Shown in pieces: positions 1 to 5,154 of a stretch of DNA of 5,154 bases. Position numbers and translations under genes: made by a program. The notes under the pieces were generated by a model, which saw only the letters and a program-made list of their open reading frames with translations, searched no databases and had not been told where the DNA came from. The stretch's first letter is position 1, and each line of letters opens with the position of its first letter. This stretch comes from Pyrinomonadaceae bacterium (GTDB lineage Bacteria > Acidobacteriota > Blastocatellia > Pyrinomonadales > Pyrinomonadaceae): the NCBI GenBank assembly GCA_014379075.1, contig JACMMN010000412.1, forward strand, positions 1 through 5,154, given 5' to 3'.

Positions 1-51
1 TAATACGGCTATAACCAGCCAATACCCTTTTTTATTGATCGATCTCTTCAT
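1..51 (-). CDS. N-terminal fragment of a divergent membrane or exported protein (cut by window edge)
   Basis: Reading the minus strand from an ATG at 51-49 gives MKRSINKKGYWLVIAVL, open to the window edge. The pattern is a typical export or membrane-anchor start: a basic n-region (K2, R3, K7, K8) followed by a hydrophobic stretch (YWLVIAVL). An in-frame TGA lies a few codons upstream, and only GAA AGA GTA GTA ATT ATA separates it from the ATG, so this is the first usual start codon. A purine-rich GGGAAAGAG lies about 11 bases upstream on that strand and could be a weak, slightly distant SD. Only 17 codons are visible, so the function is unknown and a chance ORF cannot be excluded. It would be transcribed away from all the other genes here. 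Confidence 0.45.
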   Translation of the reverse strand, partial: MKRSINKKGYWLVIAVL

Positions 52-256
52 TATAATTACTACTCTTTCCCGTCAGGTGAACCGTCCGCATTTCTCAATC
101 GGCGAGAATTGCCATTCTTACTATACCACATTCGCGGGTACCATTTTCAATCCTAAATTTCCCGCCGCTCTTGTAGCCGTTACGAGCACTTCGATGTAGA
201 TCGCATAAACTTGGATGCCGTTAATTTATAATGTGAATCAAGAGTAGAAATTGAAA

Positions 257-367
257 ATGAAAGATCATTTACTTTACGCAGTCCGTGACGACCTTAGAGT
301 CCGGGATGCACAAGGAGCGCAAATAGGACGATGGGCGTGGGATGTTTTTTTGGACGTTCAGCAGTGA
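257..367 (+). CDS. Doubtful small ORF, 36 residues
   Basis: ATG at 257 to TGA at 365-367 encodes a 36-residue peptide beginning MKDHLLYAVRDDL and ending in WAWDVFLDVQQ. It is charged and mixed in composition, has no signal peptide or membrane segment, and I do not recognise it. An in-frame TAG at 245 closes the frame upstream. There is only a poor purine stretch in front of the ATG (AGAAATTGAAA) and no clear SD. A TATAAT at 227-232 lies at a suitable distance but has no matching -35 box. A weak terminator-like hairpin follows at 390-422, mildly supporting a transcription unit here. It may be a small gene, a remnant of a decayed one, or chance. Confidence 0.22.
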   Translation: MKDHLLYAVRDDLRVRDAQGAQIGRWAWDVFLDVQQ

Positions 368-389
368 ATTAAATACGTAGATCGGAAAA

Positions 390-422
390 GGAGCGCTGAG
401 ATTTGGCTCTCTTTTGCTTTTT
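390..422 (+). terminator. Weak terminator-like hairpin with T-rich tail
   Basis: GAGC at 391-394 can pair with GCTC at 406-409, extended by a G-U pair (390/410), around an 11-base loop. It is followed by a T-rich run interrupted by GC (TCTTTTGCTTTTT, 410-422). The stem is too short for a confident intrinsic terminator. Its position, just after the doubtful small ORF and just before the glycosylase promoter, is where one would be expected. Confidence 0.22.
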
Positions 423-429
423 AAAACGA

Positions 430-458
430 TTGACACCCGCTATTGCCAGGCATAGGAT
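430..458 (+). promoter_or_regulatory. Sigma70-type promoter for the Ogg2 gene
   Basis: A perfect -35 box TTGACA (430-435) is separated by exactly 17 bp from TAGGAT (453-458), which matches 4 of 6 bases of the -10 consensus including the key A2 and T6. Transcription would begin near 464-466, only about 11-13 bases before the ATG at 477. The next two genes follow with 41 and 28 bp gaps and no visible terminator, so this promoter may also serve them. Confidence 0.6.
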
Positions 459-476
459 TAAAACTGTAAAAATCTG

Positions 477-1139
477 ATGACGAAAGAAAAAGAACCCGTA
501 ACAATCGAAAAGATCCATCTGACGCACGGCCAGAGACGCGATGAGATCCGGCGGCGTTTGGCCGAGTTCGAACGTATATTGAAAAAAGGAACGGACGACG
601 ATCTATGGGAAGAGATGGTTTTTTGTTTTTTTACCGGCGGGTGTTCGGCGAAGATGGGGATGCGGTCGATTTCGGCGGTAAAAGGTTTGCTCAAAGACGG
701 CGGGCAGCCGGAACTCGCAAAGGCTTTGACGGGTGTGCACCGCTATCCGAATGCACGGTCGAGATACATCGTCGCTTCGCGGGATTTTCTTCTTGAACAT
801 TGCGATCTGAAACTCCGTAGTAAACTTCAGAGCTTCGACTGCCATTATGGCCGGCGGGATTGGCTGGTCAGGGAAAAGGGCATCAAAGGCCTTGGTTATA
901 AGGAAGCCAGCCACTTTTTGCGGAACGTCGGGTTTAAGGGTTATGCCATTCTCGATAAGCACGTTCTGCGGTGTCTGACCGAGCTGAAAATAATCGACGA
1001 CCCAAAGCCACCAAATACGCGTTCGAAGTATCTAAGGGTTGAGCAAAAGCTAAAAGATCTTACCGCCGCGACAAAAATTGATTTTGATGAAATGGATCTC
1101 GTTCTGTGGTCGATGAAGACCGGTGAGATACTGAAGTGA
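477..1139 (+). CDS. ogg: N-glycosylase/DNA lyase, Ogg2 family (8-oxoguanine DNA glycosylase, archaeal type)
   Basis: This 220-residue protein is a bifunctional base-excision repair enzyme of the HhH-GPD superfamily, expected to remove 8-oxoguanine from DNA and nick the abasic site. The helix-hairpin-helix segment is at about 134-153 (KGIKGLGYKEASHFLRNVGF). The putative catalytic Lys is K142 and the Asp is D160 (AILDKHV). Their 18-residue spacing agrees with K129/D147 as I recall them for Methanocaldococcus jannaschii Ogg. The N-terminal helix motif EEMVFCFFTGGCSAK (46-59) fits the family. The protein ends in WSMKTGEILK, keeping the C-terminal lysine that in Ogg2 enzymes helps tell 8-oxoG from G. 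Length is slightly above the usual 205-210, mostly from an extended N-terminus. The ATG at 477 follows an in-frame TAA at 459 and has no SD; the next Met is residue 48, inside the domain. The family is best known from archaea and occurs in some bacteria. Confidence 0.9.
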   Translation: MTKEKEPVTIEKIHLTHGQRRDEIRRRLAEFERILKKGTDDDLWEEMVFCFFTGGCSAKMGMRSISAVKGLLKDGGQPELAKALTGVHRYPNARSRYIVASRDFLLEHCDLKLRSKLQSFDCHYGRRDWLVREKGIKGLGYKEASHFLRNVGFKGYAILDKHVLRCLTELKIIDDPKPPNTRSKYLRVEQKLKDLTAATKIDFDEMDLVLWSMKTGEILK

Positions 1140-1166
1140 CTTTAAATCGCATTAAATAGAGAAAGG

Positions 1167-1173
1167 AAAGGAG
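1167..1173 (+). promoter_or_regulatory. Strong ribosome binding site that fixes the start of the TPR/protease gene
   Basis: AAAGGAG lies 7 bases before the ATG at 1181, the ideal spacing. The frame is also open to a TTG at 1175, but that lies 1 base after the SD and is not usable with it. ATG 1181 is therefore the start. Confidence 0.8.
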
Positions 1174-1180
1174 TTTGGTT

Positions 1181-2758
1181 ATGAAATGTAATTATCTTCA
1201 AACTAATAGGTTTTTTATTCCTTTCCGAAAAAAGTATCTGGGCGGTTTCATGCTTATTTGCAGCCTGGCGGTGGGAGCGGCTGCGGCAGATGATATTCAG
1301 GTTAACAGCGATGATTCGCGGAAACTGGTGAAACAGGCCGAAAAGCTTGTTAAGCGCGGCTCTTTAGTAGAAGCGGAAAAGCTTCTTCGCCGTGCGATCA
1401 CCGCAAGCCCCGATAATTCAACTGCCAAGCTTCGACTCGCGTTTATTTGCGTCAAGCAAAGGCGGCTCGGAGAAGCATATGAGCTAAGCTTTAATGTCGC
1501 CAAAGCCGAGCCGAATAATGCACATGCATTTGCCGTTTTGGGAGCCACGCTGCTGAGTGCCGGTAAATTCCCGGAATCGAGGGCTATGTTCTTTAATTCT
1601 CTGCGGCTCAACAAGCGGGAAGCCTTGTCCTGGGCCGGTTACGGAATGATCGATTTTTACGAAAATCGTATTCAGGAGAGCTTCTCGAATCTTGAAGAGG
1701 CTGTATTTCACGACCCAGAACAACCCGATTATTACTTTGCCTACGCGCAGGTCGCCGCCCGCTCGGAAAAGTATCGAGAAGCAGCCGACGCGTATAACAA
1801 ATTTTTAGCCGTCTCGCGCGATGTCGACGACGAAAGGCGGGCACGGATAAAAGGCCTGATCAATTTTCTCCGTTTTCTCGGCCAAAAAAATTCCCTTTAT
1901 ACGACCTCGGGGTCGGATACAACCTCCGTGCCTTTTAAGCTTCGCGGCAACCGGCCGATCATTCAGCTAAAGATCAACGGCAAAGGGGACACCCTTAATT
2001 TCGTTCTCGACACGGGTTCGGGCATATCAGTGATCTCCGATAAAACGGCGGAGCGTCTGAATATCGGTTCGATCACAAAGGGCGGTTTTGCGAGGGGAAT
2101 CGGCGGCGACGGAAAATTTGAGATCGTCTATGGATTTCTGCGCCAGATCGAGATCGGTGACGTAAAAATTCGCAGTGTGCCCGTATATATCCGCAAGTTT
2201 CATACCGACGGCAACGAGATCGACGGCTATATCGGCCTCGCTTTAATTTCTAAATTTTTGACCACGATCGATTACGGCAATTTGACATTTTCGCTCGCTA
2301 AAAAGGCCGAGTACGACATGCTGGCGGTTGAGGACGCCGGAGTTTCGCTGCCTCTTCGACTAACATCGAGCGGCTTTTTAAGCGGCCAGGTTCAGCTCGA
2401 AGGCGTCACCGAGTCACTGAATTTTATCGTAGACACCGGAGCCAGTGTTTCCGTAATTTCCGACGACGTCGCGAGTATGGAGGGCATCACGCCATTCGCA
2501 TCGAGCGAGAGAATGCGTGTCATCGGATCCGCCGGGATTACGGAAGACGTTCCATCGTTCCTGCTGCCGAAAGTAAGTTTCGGTAAACATTCGCGAAAGA
2601 GCATTACGGCAATCGCCCTGGATCTGGATATGATCAATGAGGCATCGGGATTCGAACAGGCAGGAATTCTGGGCGGCAACTTCCTGCGAAATTACCGCAT
2701 GACGTTCGATTTCAGGAATTCAAGAGTCACATTTGTTCCGATCAATATAGAGAAATAA
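1181..2758 (+). CDS. Secreted TPR protein with two retropepsin-like aspartyl protease domains
   Basis: The product has 525 residues. The N-terminus looks like a signal peptide: basic FRKK (15-18), hydrophobic YLGGFMLICSLAVG, then AAAA before DD (37-38), a plausible signal peptidase I site. Residues about 45-215 form TPR-like helical repeats (AEKLVKRGSLVEAEKLLRRA; AYELSFNVAKAEPNNAHAFA; further units to AADAYNKFLAVS), usually protein-binding. Two domains of the bacterial retropepsin-like aspartyl protease type (PF13650/PF13975-like) follow. Lobe 1 (about 251-372) has DTGSG at 277-281 and DGYIGLALISKF; lobe 2 (about 388-522) has DTGAS at 418-422 and AGILGGNFL. Retropepsins need two DTG lobes to make one active site, so this chain could form one internally. 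Proteolytic activity is inferred; the substrate is unknown. A 41 bp gap without a terminator follows the glycosylase gene, so co-transcription is possible, though no functional link is evident. Confidence 0.85.
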   Translation: MKCNYLQTNRFFIPFRKKYLGGFMLICSLAVGAAAADDIQVNSDDSRKLVKQAEKLVKRGSLVEAEKLLRRAITASPDNSTAKLRLAFICVKQRRLGEAYELSFNVAKAEPNNAHAFAVLGATLLSAGKFPESRAMFFNSLRLNKREALSWAGYGMIDFYENRIQESFSNLEEAVFHDPEQPDYYFAYAQVAARSEKYREAADAYNKFLAVSRDVDDERRARIKGLINFLRFLGQKNSLYTTSGSDTTSVPFKLRGNRPIIQLKINGKGDTLNFVLDTGSGISVISDKTAERLNIGSITKGGFARGIGGDGKFEIVYGFLRQIEIGDVKIRSVPVYIRKFHTDGNEIDGYIGLALISKFLTTIDYGNLTFSLAKKAEYDMLAVEDAGVSLPLRLTSSGFLSGQVQLEGVTESLNFIVDTGASVSVISDDVASMEGITPFASSERMRVIGSAGITEDVPSFLLPKVSFGKHSRKSITAIALDLDMINEASGFEQAGILGGNFLRNYRMTFDFRNSRVTFVPINIEK

Positions 2759-2786
2759 AGTTAATACGGCTGCCCTGACCTAATAA

Positions 2787-3245
2787 ATGAAGTTAAGCTT
2801 GTACTTAGAAACTTCCGTAGTTGGGGCGTACCTCGATAACGGCGACCCTTTCCGCCGCGATCTGACGATCCGATGGTTTGAGCACGAACTGTCGGAATAT
2901 CAGGTTTACAGTTCTATCCTCGTCCAGCGCGAACTAGAACGCATCGACGAACCTCACCGTACGGGCTATCTAAAGATAATAAAGCCGCTCGAAAACCTCG
3001 AGCTTTCCGAAGAGGTCGCTATCCTCGCCGAAGGCTATATATCCCGTGGAATATTTCACCGGAAATTCATGGCTGATGCCATTCATGTAGCGCTTGCCTC
3101 GTATCATAAAATAGACTATCTCGTGACCTGGAACTTCGGCCATCTTGCAAATGTCCGGAAACAGGCGCGGGTTCGTCTTTTCAACACCGCAGCCGGTTTT
3201 TTCTCGCCAGTCATCGTTACGCCGGAATTTCTCGTTCATAGTTGA
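2787..3245 (+). CDS. PIN-domain protein, VapC-like putative ribonuclease toxin
   Basis: This 152-residue protein fits a PIN domain, a metal-dependent RNase fold common in type II toxin-antitoxin toxins. The acidic residues of the active site are visible: E8 in YLETSVVGAYLD (first acidic site, usually Asp), E49 in VQRELERI, D97 in ADAIHVALAS, and N116 in YLVTWNFGHLAN at the fourth position. The end, PVIVTPEFL, is typical of the PIN subgroup with the TWN..H.AN motif. Glu for Asp at the first site is, as I recall, normal in this subgroup rather than a defect. The ATG is 28 bp after the preceding stop and has no SD; translation may depend on the upstream gene or on the AT-rich context (TAATAA). 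The small gene at 3299 is the likely partner. It could also be a solitary PIN nuclease. Confidence 0.85.
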   Translation: MKLSLYLETSVVGAYLDNGDPFRRDLTIRWFEHELSEYQVYSSILVQRELERIDEPHRTGYLKIIKPLENLELSEEVAILAEGYISRGIFHRKFMADAIHVALASYHKIDYLVTWNFGHLANVRKQARVRLFNTAAGFFSPVIVTPEFLVHS

Positions 3246-3262
3246 GTAGTGTGCGGGTCTTG

Positions 3263-3290
3263 ACTATTCACGATTAACTATTCACGATTG
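3263..3290. repeat. Tandem repeat, 2 x 14 bp, in the spacer of the PIN pair
   Basis: ACTATTCACGATTA (3263-3276) is followed directly by ACTATTCACGATTG (3277-3290), 13 of 14 identical. Each copy divides into two related 7-mers (ACTATTC, ACGATTA/G), and ACGACAA continues the period in degraded form. This resembles degenerate heptamer repeats found in bacterial spacers. It fills most of the 53 bp between the PIN gene stop and the next ATG, ending 8 bases before that ATG. It could be a repressor-binding site, a slippage-prone spacer repeat, or incidental. Confidence 0.75.
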
Positions 3291-3298
3291 ACGACAAC

Positions 3299-3508
3299 AT
3301 GTACCGACGTTCAAAATTCCTTGAGGTGCTGCTTGAGATCCGGCAGGAAATGGCGCGAGAGGCGGACTATGATGTCGATTTCTTTGCCGAGATCGCCCGC
3401 TCCGGGAAATCCCCCCGCGAAAAATTGCGGCATTCACTGACAGATATCAGCGAATCGACGCCCCGCGGCACTGGCAGCGCAAAAAACTCGCACGATCGAA
3501 AAGCCTAG
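3299..3508 (+). CDS. Small acidic/basic protein, candidate antitoxin partner of the PIN protein
   Basis: The product has 69 residues. The N-terminal half looks like an amphipathic helix (KFLEVLLEIRQEMAREADYD, residues 6-25) followed by DFFAEIARSGKSPREK; the C-terminal third is polar and probably disordered (STPRGTGSAKNSHDRKA). It has no signal peptide or membrane segment. I recognise the pattern FLEVL.EIR.EM..EADYDVD.F.E..RSG only as that of small proteins encoded next to PIN-domain genes; I cannot name a family. Position, size and helix-plus-flexible-tail design fit a VapB-type antitoxin placed after its toxin, the reverse of the common order. An in-frame TAA at 3275 within the tandem repeat closes the frame upstream, so ATG 3299 is the start; it has no SD. 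Being a real gene is likely; antitoxin role is inference. Confidence 0.65.
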   Translation: MYRRSKFLEVLLEIRQEMAREADYDVDFFAEIARSGKSPREKLRHSLTDISESTPRGTGSAKNSHDRKA

Positions 3509-3593
3509 ATCGTCCGCCTTGTGAATTCTTCGCTAAATTGATTTAATAACGCCATCGGCAATGTCCTAAAATTGTCCGTCCTTCACCCTTTCG

Positions 3594-4166
3594 ATGTACA
3601 GATATTTAGTTTCCTGTTTGGTGGTTGTCGCTGTCATATCGGCGTCGGGCTTCTTCTTTTTTCGCGCATATTGGGAACACCGTTATGACGATCTCATCAC
3701 GCGGCAGGCCAGAGTGTACCGGCTAGATGAAAAACTTGTCTGGAGCGTTATTTACGAAGAAACTTATTTTCAGGCATGGAAGATCGGAGCGGACGACGAG
3801 GTCGGGTTGATGCAGGTGACGCCGCTGGTCGCCAGGGATTGGGCTAAGGAAACGGGTTTTAAAGAATTCGAAAAGCAAACGGCTGAGAACGTCGTTGAAT
3901 TTCTGGGCGATCCGGAGCGGAATATACAGATCGGAAGCTGGTATTTGGAAAAGATCCGCGAACGTTATCGCGGCCGTCCGGCCGAAACGGCGATGACGCT
4001 TACCGCCTACAACGCCGGGCCAAGCCGCGTCGAAGAATGGACCAGAGACGCGGATACCCGTACACTTTCTGAAGCCGAATTCATCTCGCGTATTGGAATC
4101 CCATCGACAAATGCGTATGTTTCATCGATCCTCGCACGCTATCGCGCCGAGCAGGTGAAACGCTAA
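3594..4166 (+). CDS. Membrane-anchored lytic transglycosylase (SLT domain, GH23)
   Basis: This 190-residue enzyme should cleave the MurNAc-GlcNAc bond of peptidoglycan with formation of 1,6-anhydroMurNAc, in wall remodelling. A hydrophobic segment at about 4-24 (LVSCLVVVAVISASGFFFF) is an uncleaved anchor or signal peptide. The SLT domain covers about 36-185. VIYEETYF carries the catalytic Glu (E56 by alignment with the usual E-S motif, here E-T); GLMQVTP (71-77), AYNAGP (138-143) and NAYVSSILARY (173-183) are the other GH23 motifs in the expected order. It is close to a minimal domain of the Slt/YjbJ style, with no LysM or other wall-binding module. The ATG at 3594 has no SD; a TAAAAT at 3567-3572 could be a -10 box but lacks a good -35. 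It overlaps the next gene by one base, so the two are probably co-expressed. Confidence 0.9.
   Translation: MYRYLVSCLVVVAVISASGFFFFRAYWEHRYDDLITRQARVYRLDEKLVWSVIYEETYFQAWKIGADDEVGLMQVTPLVARDWAKETGFKEFEKQTAENVVEFLGDPERNIQIGSWYLEKIRERYRGRPAETAMTLTAYNAGPSRVEEWTRDADTRTLSEAEFISRIGIPSTNAYVSSILARYRAEQVKR
4153..4158 (+). promoter_or_regulatory. Ribosome binding site of the amidohydrolase gene, inside the transglycosylase gene
   Basis: AGGTGA is a perfect 6-base match to the anti-SD region and lies 7 bases before the ATG at 4166. It sits within the last codons of the transglycosylase gene, which with the TAATG stop/start overlap points to translational coupling. Confidence 0.65.
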
Positions 4167-5154
4167 TGAAGATCCTTTCCGCCAACTACGTCCTCCCTAT
4201 TTCTGCATACCCGATAAAAGACGGTGCCGTTGCAATTGACGGCGACAAGATCGCCGCAGTTGGGAAAGCGGCTGACATCATCGCGGCGTACCCGACGGCC
4301 GCGCATAAAAATTTTGGCGAGGCCGCGATCCTGCCCGGATTCGTTAACTGCCATTCGCATCTCGAAATAAGTTCGATGCGCGGGCTTCTGGACGATGTCG
4401 AACACGATTTCCGTTCGTGGCTTTTGAAGCTGAATGCCGCACGGGCCGAAATGTCCGATGACGATATCACGGAAGCCGCAACCGCCGGAGCGCTCGAAGG
4501 CGTACGGGCAGGCGTTACATGCTTTGGCGACATCGGACGTTTTGGAAGTGCCGGATTGAAAGCACTAAAAGCAACGGGATTGCGCGGTGTCCTTTATCAG
4601 GAAACTGAATTCTCACCCGATAATAAAACGGCTGTCGAAGACTTTACGAAGCTGAAAGATAAATTTCTGGCACTGCGCGAAGGCGGTACAGGCCTTGTCG
4701 AGATCGGCCTGTCGCCGCATTCACCTTATACAGTCAGCTCGCGGCTGTTCGAGCTGATCGCGGAATTTGCCATCGCCGACAATATAAAGGTCACGATCCA
4801 CGCCGCCGAATCACTCGACGAGAAAAACCTGCTGGAAAACGGCACCGGTTTTTTCAACGACCTTTACGAAAAGTATGGCGTCGAATGGCAAAGCCCCCAT
4901 TGCTCGTCCATAGAATTCCTGAACCGCACCGGAATTCTGCAAACAAAACCGCTGTTGGCTCACTGCGTTACCGTCTCTGATAACGACATCGAAATAATAC
5001 GAAATTCCGGCTCACGCATCGCCCATTGCCCGAAGTCGAACGCGAAATTCGGCCACGGCTACGCGCCGTTCGAAAGGTTTCTGGATGCTGGAATTCCAAC
5101 CGGTTTAGGCAGCGATTCAGTGGCGAGCAACAACATTTGCGACCTTTTGGAAGA
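4166..5154 (+). CDS. Amidohydrolase-superfamily deaminase, COG0402 type (3' end outside window)
   Basis: Starting at ATG 4166, 329 codons are visible and the frame is open at the window edge; family members usually run 370-450 residues. The order of motifs is that of metal-dependent deaminases/chlorohydrolases (MTA/SAH deaminase, TrzN/AtzA, guanine deaminase relatives): a short N-terminal beta-sandwich part (about 1-56), then PGFVNCHSHLE with metal ligands H63 and H65, SPHSPYT (H185), IHAAES with H212 and E215, LAHCV with H266, IAHCPKSN (H287), and GLGSDSVASNN with D317. All expected metal and catalytic residues are present, so it should be active. The HLEIS..RG sequence after the first His pair recalls the HLELS subgroup that includes aminodeoxyfutalosine deaminases of the futalosine menaquinone route (MqnX). 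That substrate is a guess; 5'-methylthioadenosine, SAH or another amino-purine is possible. Cytoplasmic; no signal peptide. Confidence 0.88.
   Translation, partial: MKILSANYVLPISAYPIKDGAVAIDGDKIAAVGKAADIIAAYPTAAHKNFGEAAILPGFVNCHSHLEISSMRGLLDDVEHDFRSWLLKLNAARAEMSDDDITEAATAGALEGVRAGVTCFGDIGRFGSAGLKALKATGLRGVLYQETEFSPDNKTAVEDFTKLKDKFLALREGGTGLVEIGLSPHSPYTVSSRLFELIAEFAIADNIKVTIHAAESLDEKNLLENGTGFFNDLYEKYGVEWQSPHCSSIEFLNRTGILQTKPLLAHCVTVSDNDIEIIRNSGSRIAHCPKSNAKFGHGYAPFERFLDAGIPTGLGSDSVASNNICDLLE

Larger units (their letters stand above)
52..476. other. Divergent intergenic region, mostly non-coding
   Basis: This 425-base stretch is AT-richer than the genes to its right and lacks a convincing gene. 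It lies between the leftward fragment and the rightward glycosylase gene, so it should hold control signals for both. Seen in it are two overlapping short inverted repeats (TTCTC 92-96 with GAGAA 104-108; AGAAT 105-109 with ATTCT 114-118), a doubtful 36-codon ORF (257-367), a weak hairpin with T-rich tail (390-422) and a good promoter (430-458). I see no tRNA, riboswitch, IS end or attachment site. Confidence 0.6.

Noticed and set aside
227..232. TATAAT as the -10 of a promoter for the small ORF at 257
   Set aside because: No -35-like sequence lies 16-18 bp upstream; the nearest TTGGAT (211-216) is only 10 bp away.
605..796. Second + strand frame of 63 codons inside the glycosylase gene
   Set aside because: It overlaps the conserved core of the Ogg2 protein in another frame and has no ribosome site or domain.
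603..962. Minus-strand reading frame of 119 codons opposite the glycosylase gene
   Set aside because: It lies wholly within a strongly supported + strand gene, shows no recognisable domain, and is explained as an antisense shadow. The same holds for other antisense frames at 458-694, 1297-1614, 1484-1723, 1608-1844, 2392-2679 and 2970-3239.
1175..1180. TTG at 1175 as the start of the TPR/protease gene
   Set aside because: It is one base after the AAAGGAG sequence, too close for initiation, while ATG 1181 has ideal 7-base spacing.
1235..1270. Possible lipoprotein signal (Cys in FMLICSLAVG) in the TPR/protease protein
   Set aside because: The residue before Cys is Ile, not Gly, Ala or Ser, so the lipobox rule fails; the AAAA-DD site fits signal peptidase I better.
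2762..2771. TAATACGGCT, identical to bases 1-10 of the window
   Set aside because: A shared 10-mer is expected several times by chance in 5 kb, and the flanks do not match; there is no sign of a mobile-element duplication.
3493..3512. CGATC/GATCG inverted repeat at the end of the small gene as a terminator
   Set aside because: The stem is 5 bp around a 10-base loop and no T-run follows.
4163..4533. Minus-strand frames of 80 and 115 codons opposite the amidohydrolase gene
   Set aside because: The + strand frame holds the HSH metal motif and family-like sequence throughout; the antisense products are low in recognisable structure and rich in S, A and R as expected of shadows.

Overview
This 5.15 kb window looks like bacterial chromosome of moderate GC, with one run of co-oriented genes on the + strand. 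No phage, IS, CRISPR, rRNA or tRNA signal is visible. The mixture of an Ogg2-type DNA glycosylase, a TPR/aspartyl-protease exoprotein, a PIN-domain protein with a small partner, and frequent absence of Shine-Dalgarno (SD) sequences would suit an Acidobacteriota-like soil bacterium. That assignment is an impression from protein style, not something the sequence proves.

Layout: (1) At the left edge, minus-strand bases 51 to 1 encode what looks like the first 17 residues of a divergent exported or membrane protein, cut by the window. (2) Bases 52-476 are mostly non-coding; they hold a doubtful 36-codon ORF, a weak hairpin with a T-rich tail, and a good sigma70-type promoter (TTGACA, 17 bp, TAGGAT). 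(3) That promoter sits just ahead of an Ogg2-family 8-oxoguanine glycosylase/lyase (477-1139). (4) After 41 bp with a strong SD comes a secreted protein with TPR-like repeats and two retropepsin-like domains (1181-2758). (5) A PIN-domain (VapC-like) protein (2787-3245) is followed by a 69-residue protein (3299-3508). They form a plausible reverse-order toxin-antitoxin-like pair, with a 2 x 14 bp tandem repeat between them. (6) A membrane-anchored lytic transglycosylase (3594-4166) overlaps by one base the start of a COG0402-type amidohydrolase/deaminase (4166 to the window end, incomplete).

The genes do not form one obvious pathway. Two products are predicted to act outside the cytoplasmic membrane (protease-like protein, lytic transglycosylase). 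The others act in the cytoplasm on DNA repair, RNA cleavage or toxin-antitoxin function, and nucleoside-type deamination. Only the second protein gene and the amidohydrolase have recognisable SD sequences; the other complete genes start without one. The most interesting points are the duplicated aspartyl-protease lobes behind a TPR domain, the PIN/small-protein pair with the repeat in its spacer, and the short, SD-less leader predicted for the Ogg2 gene.
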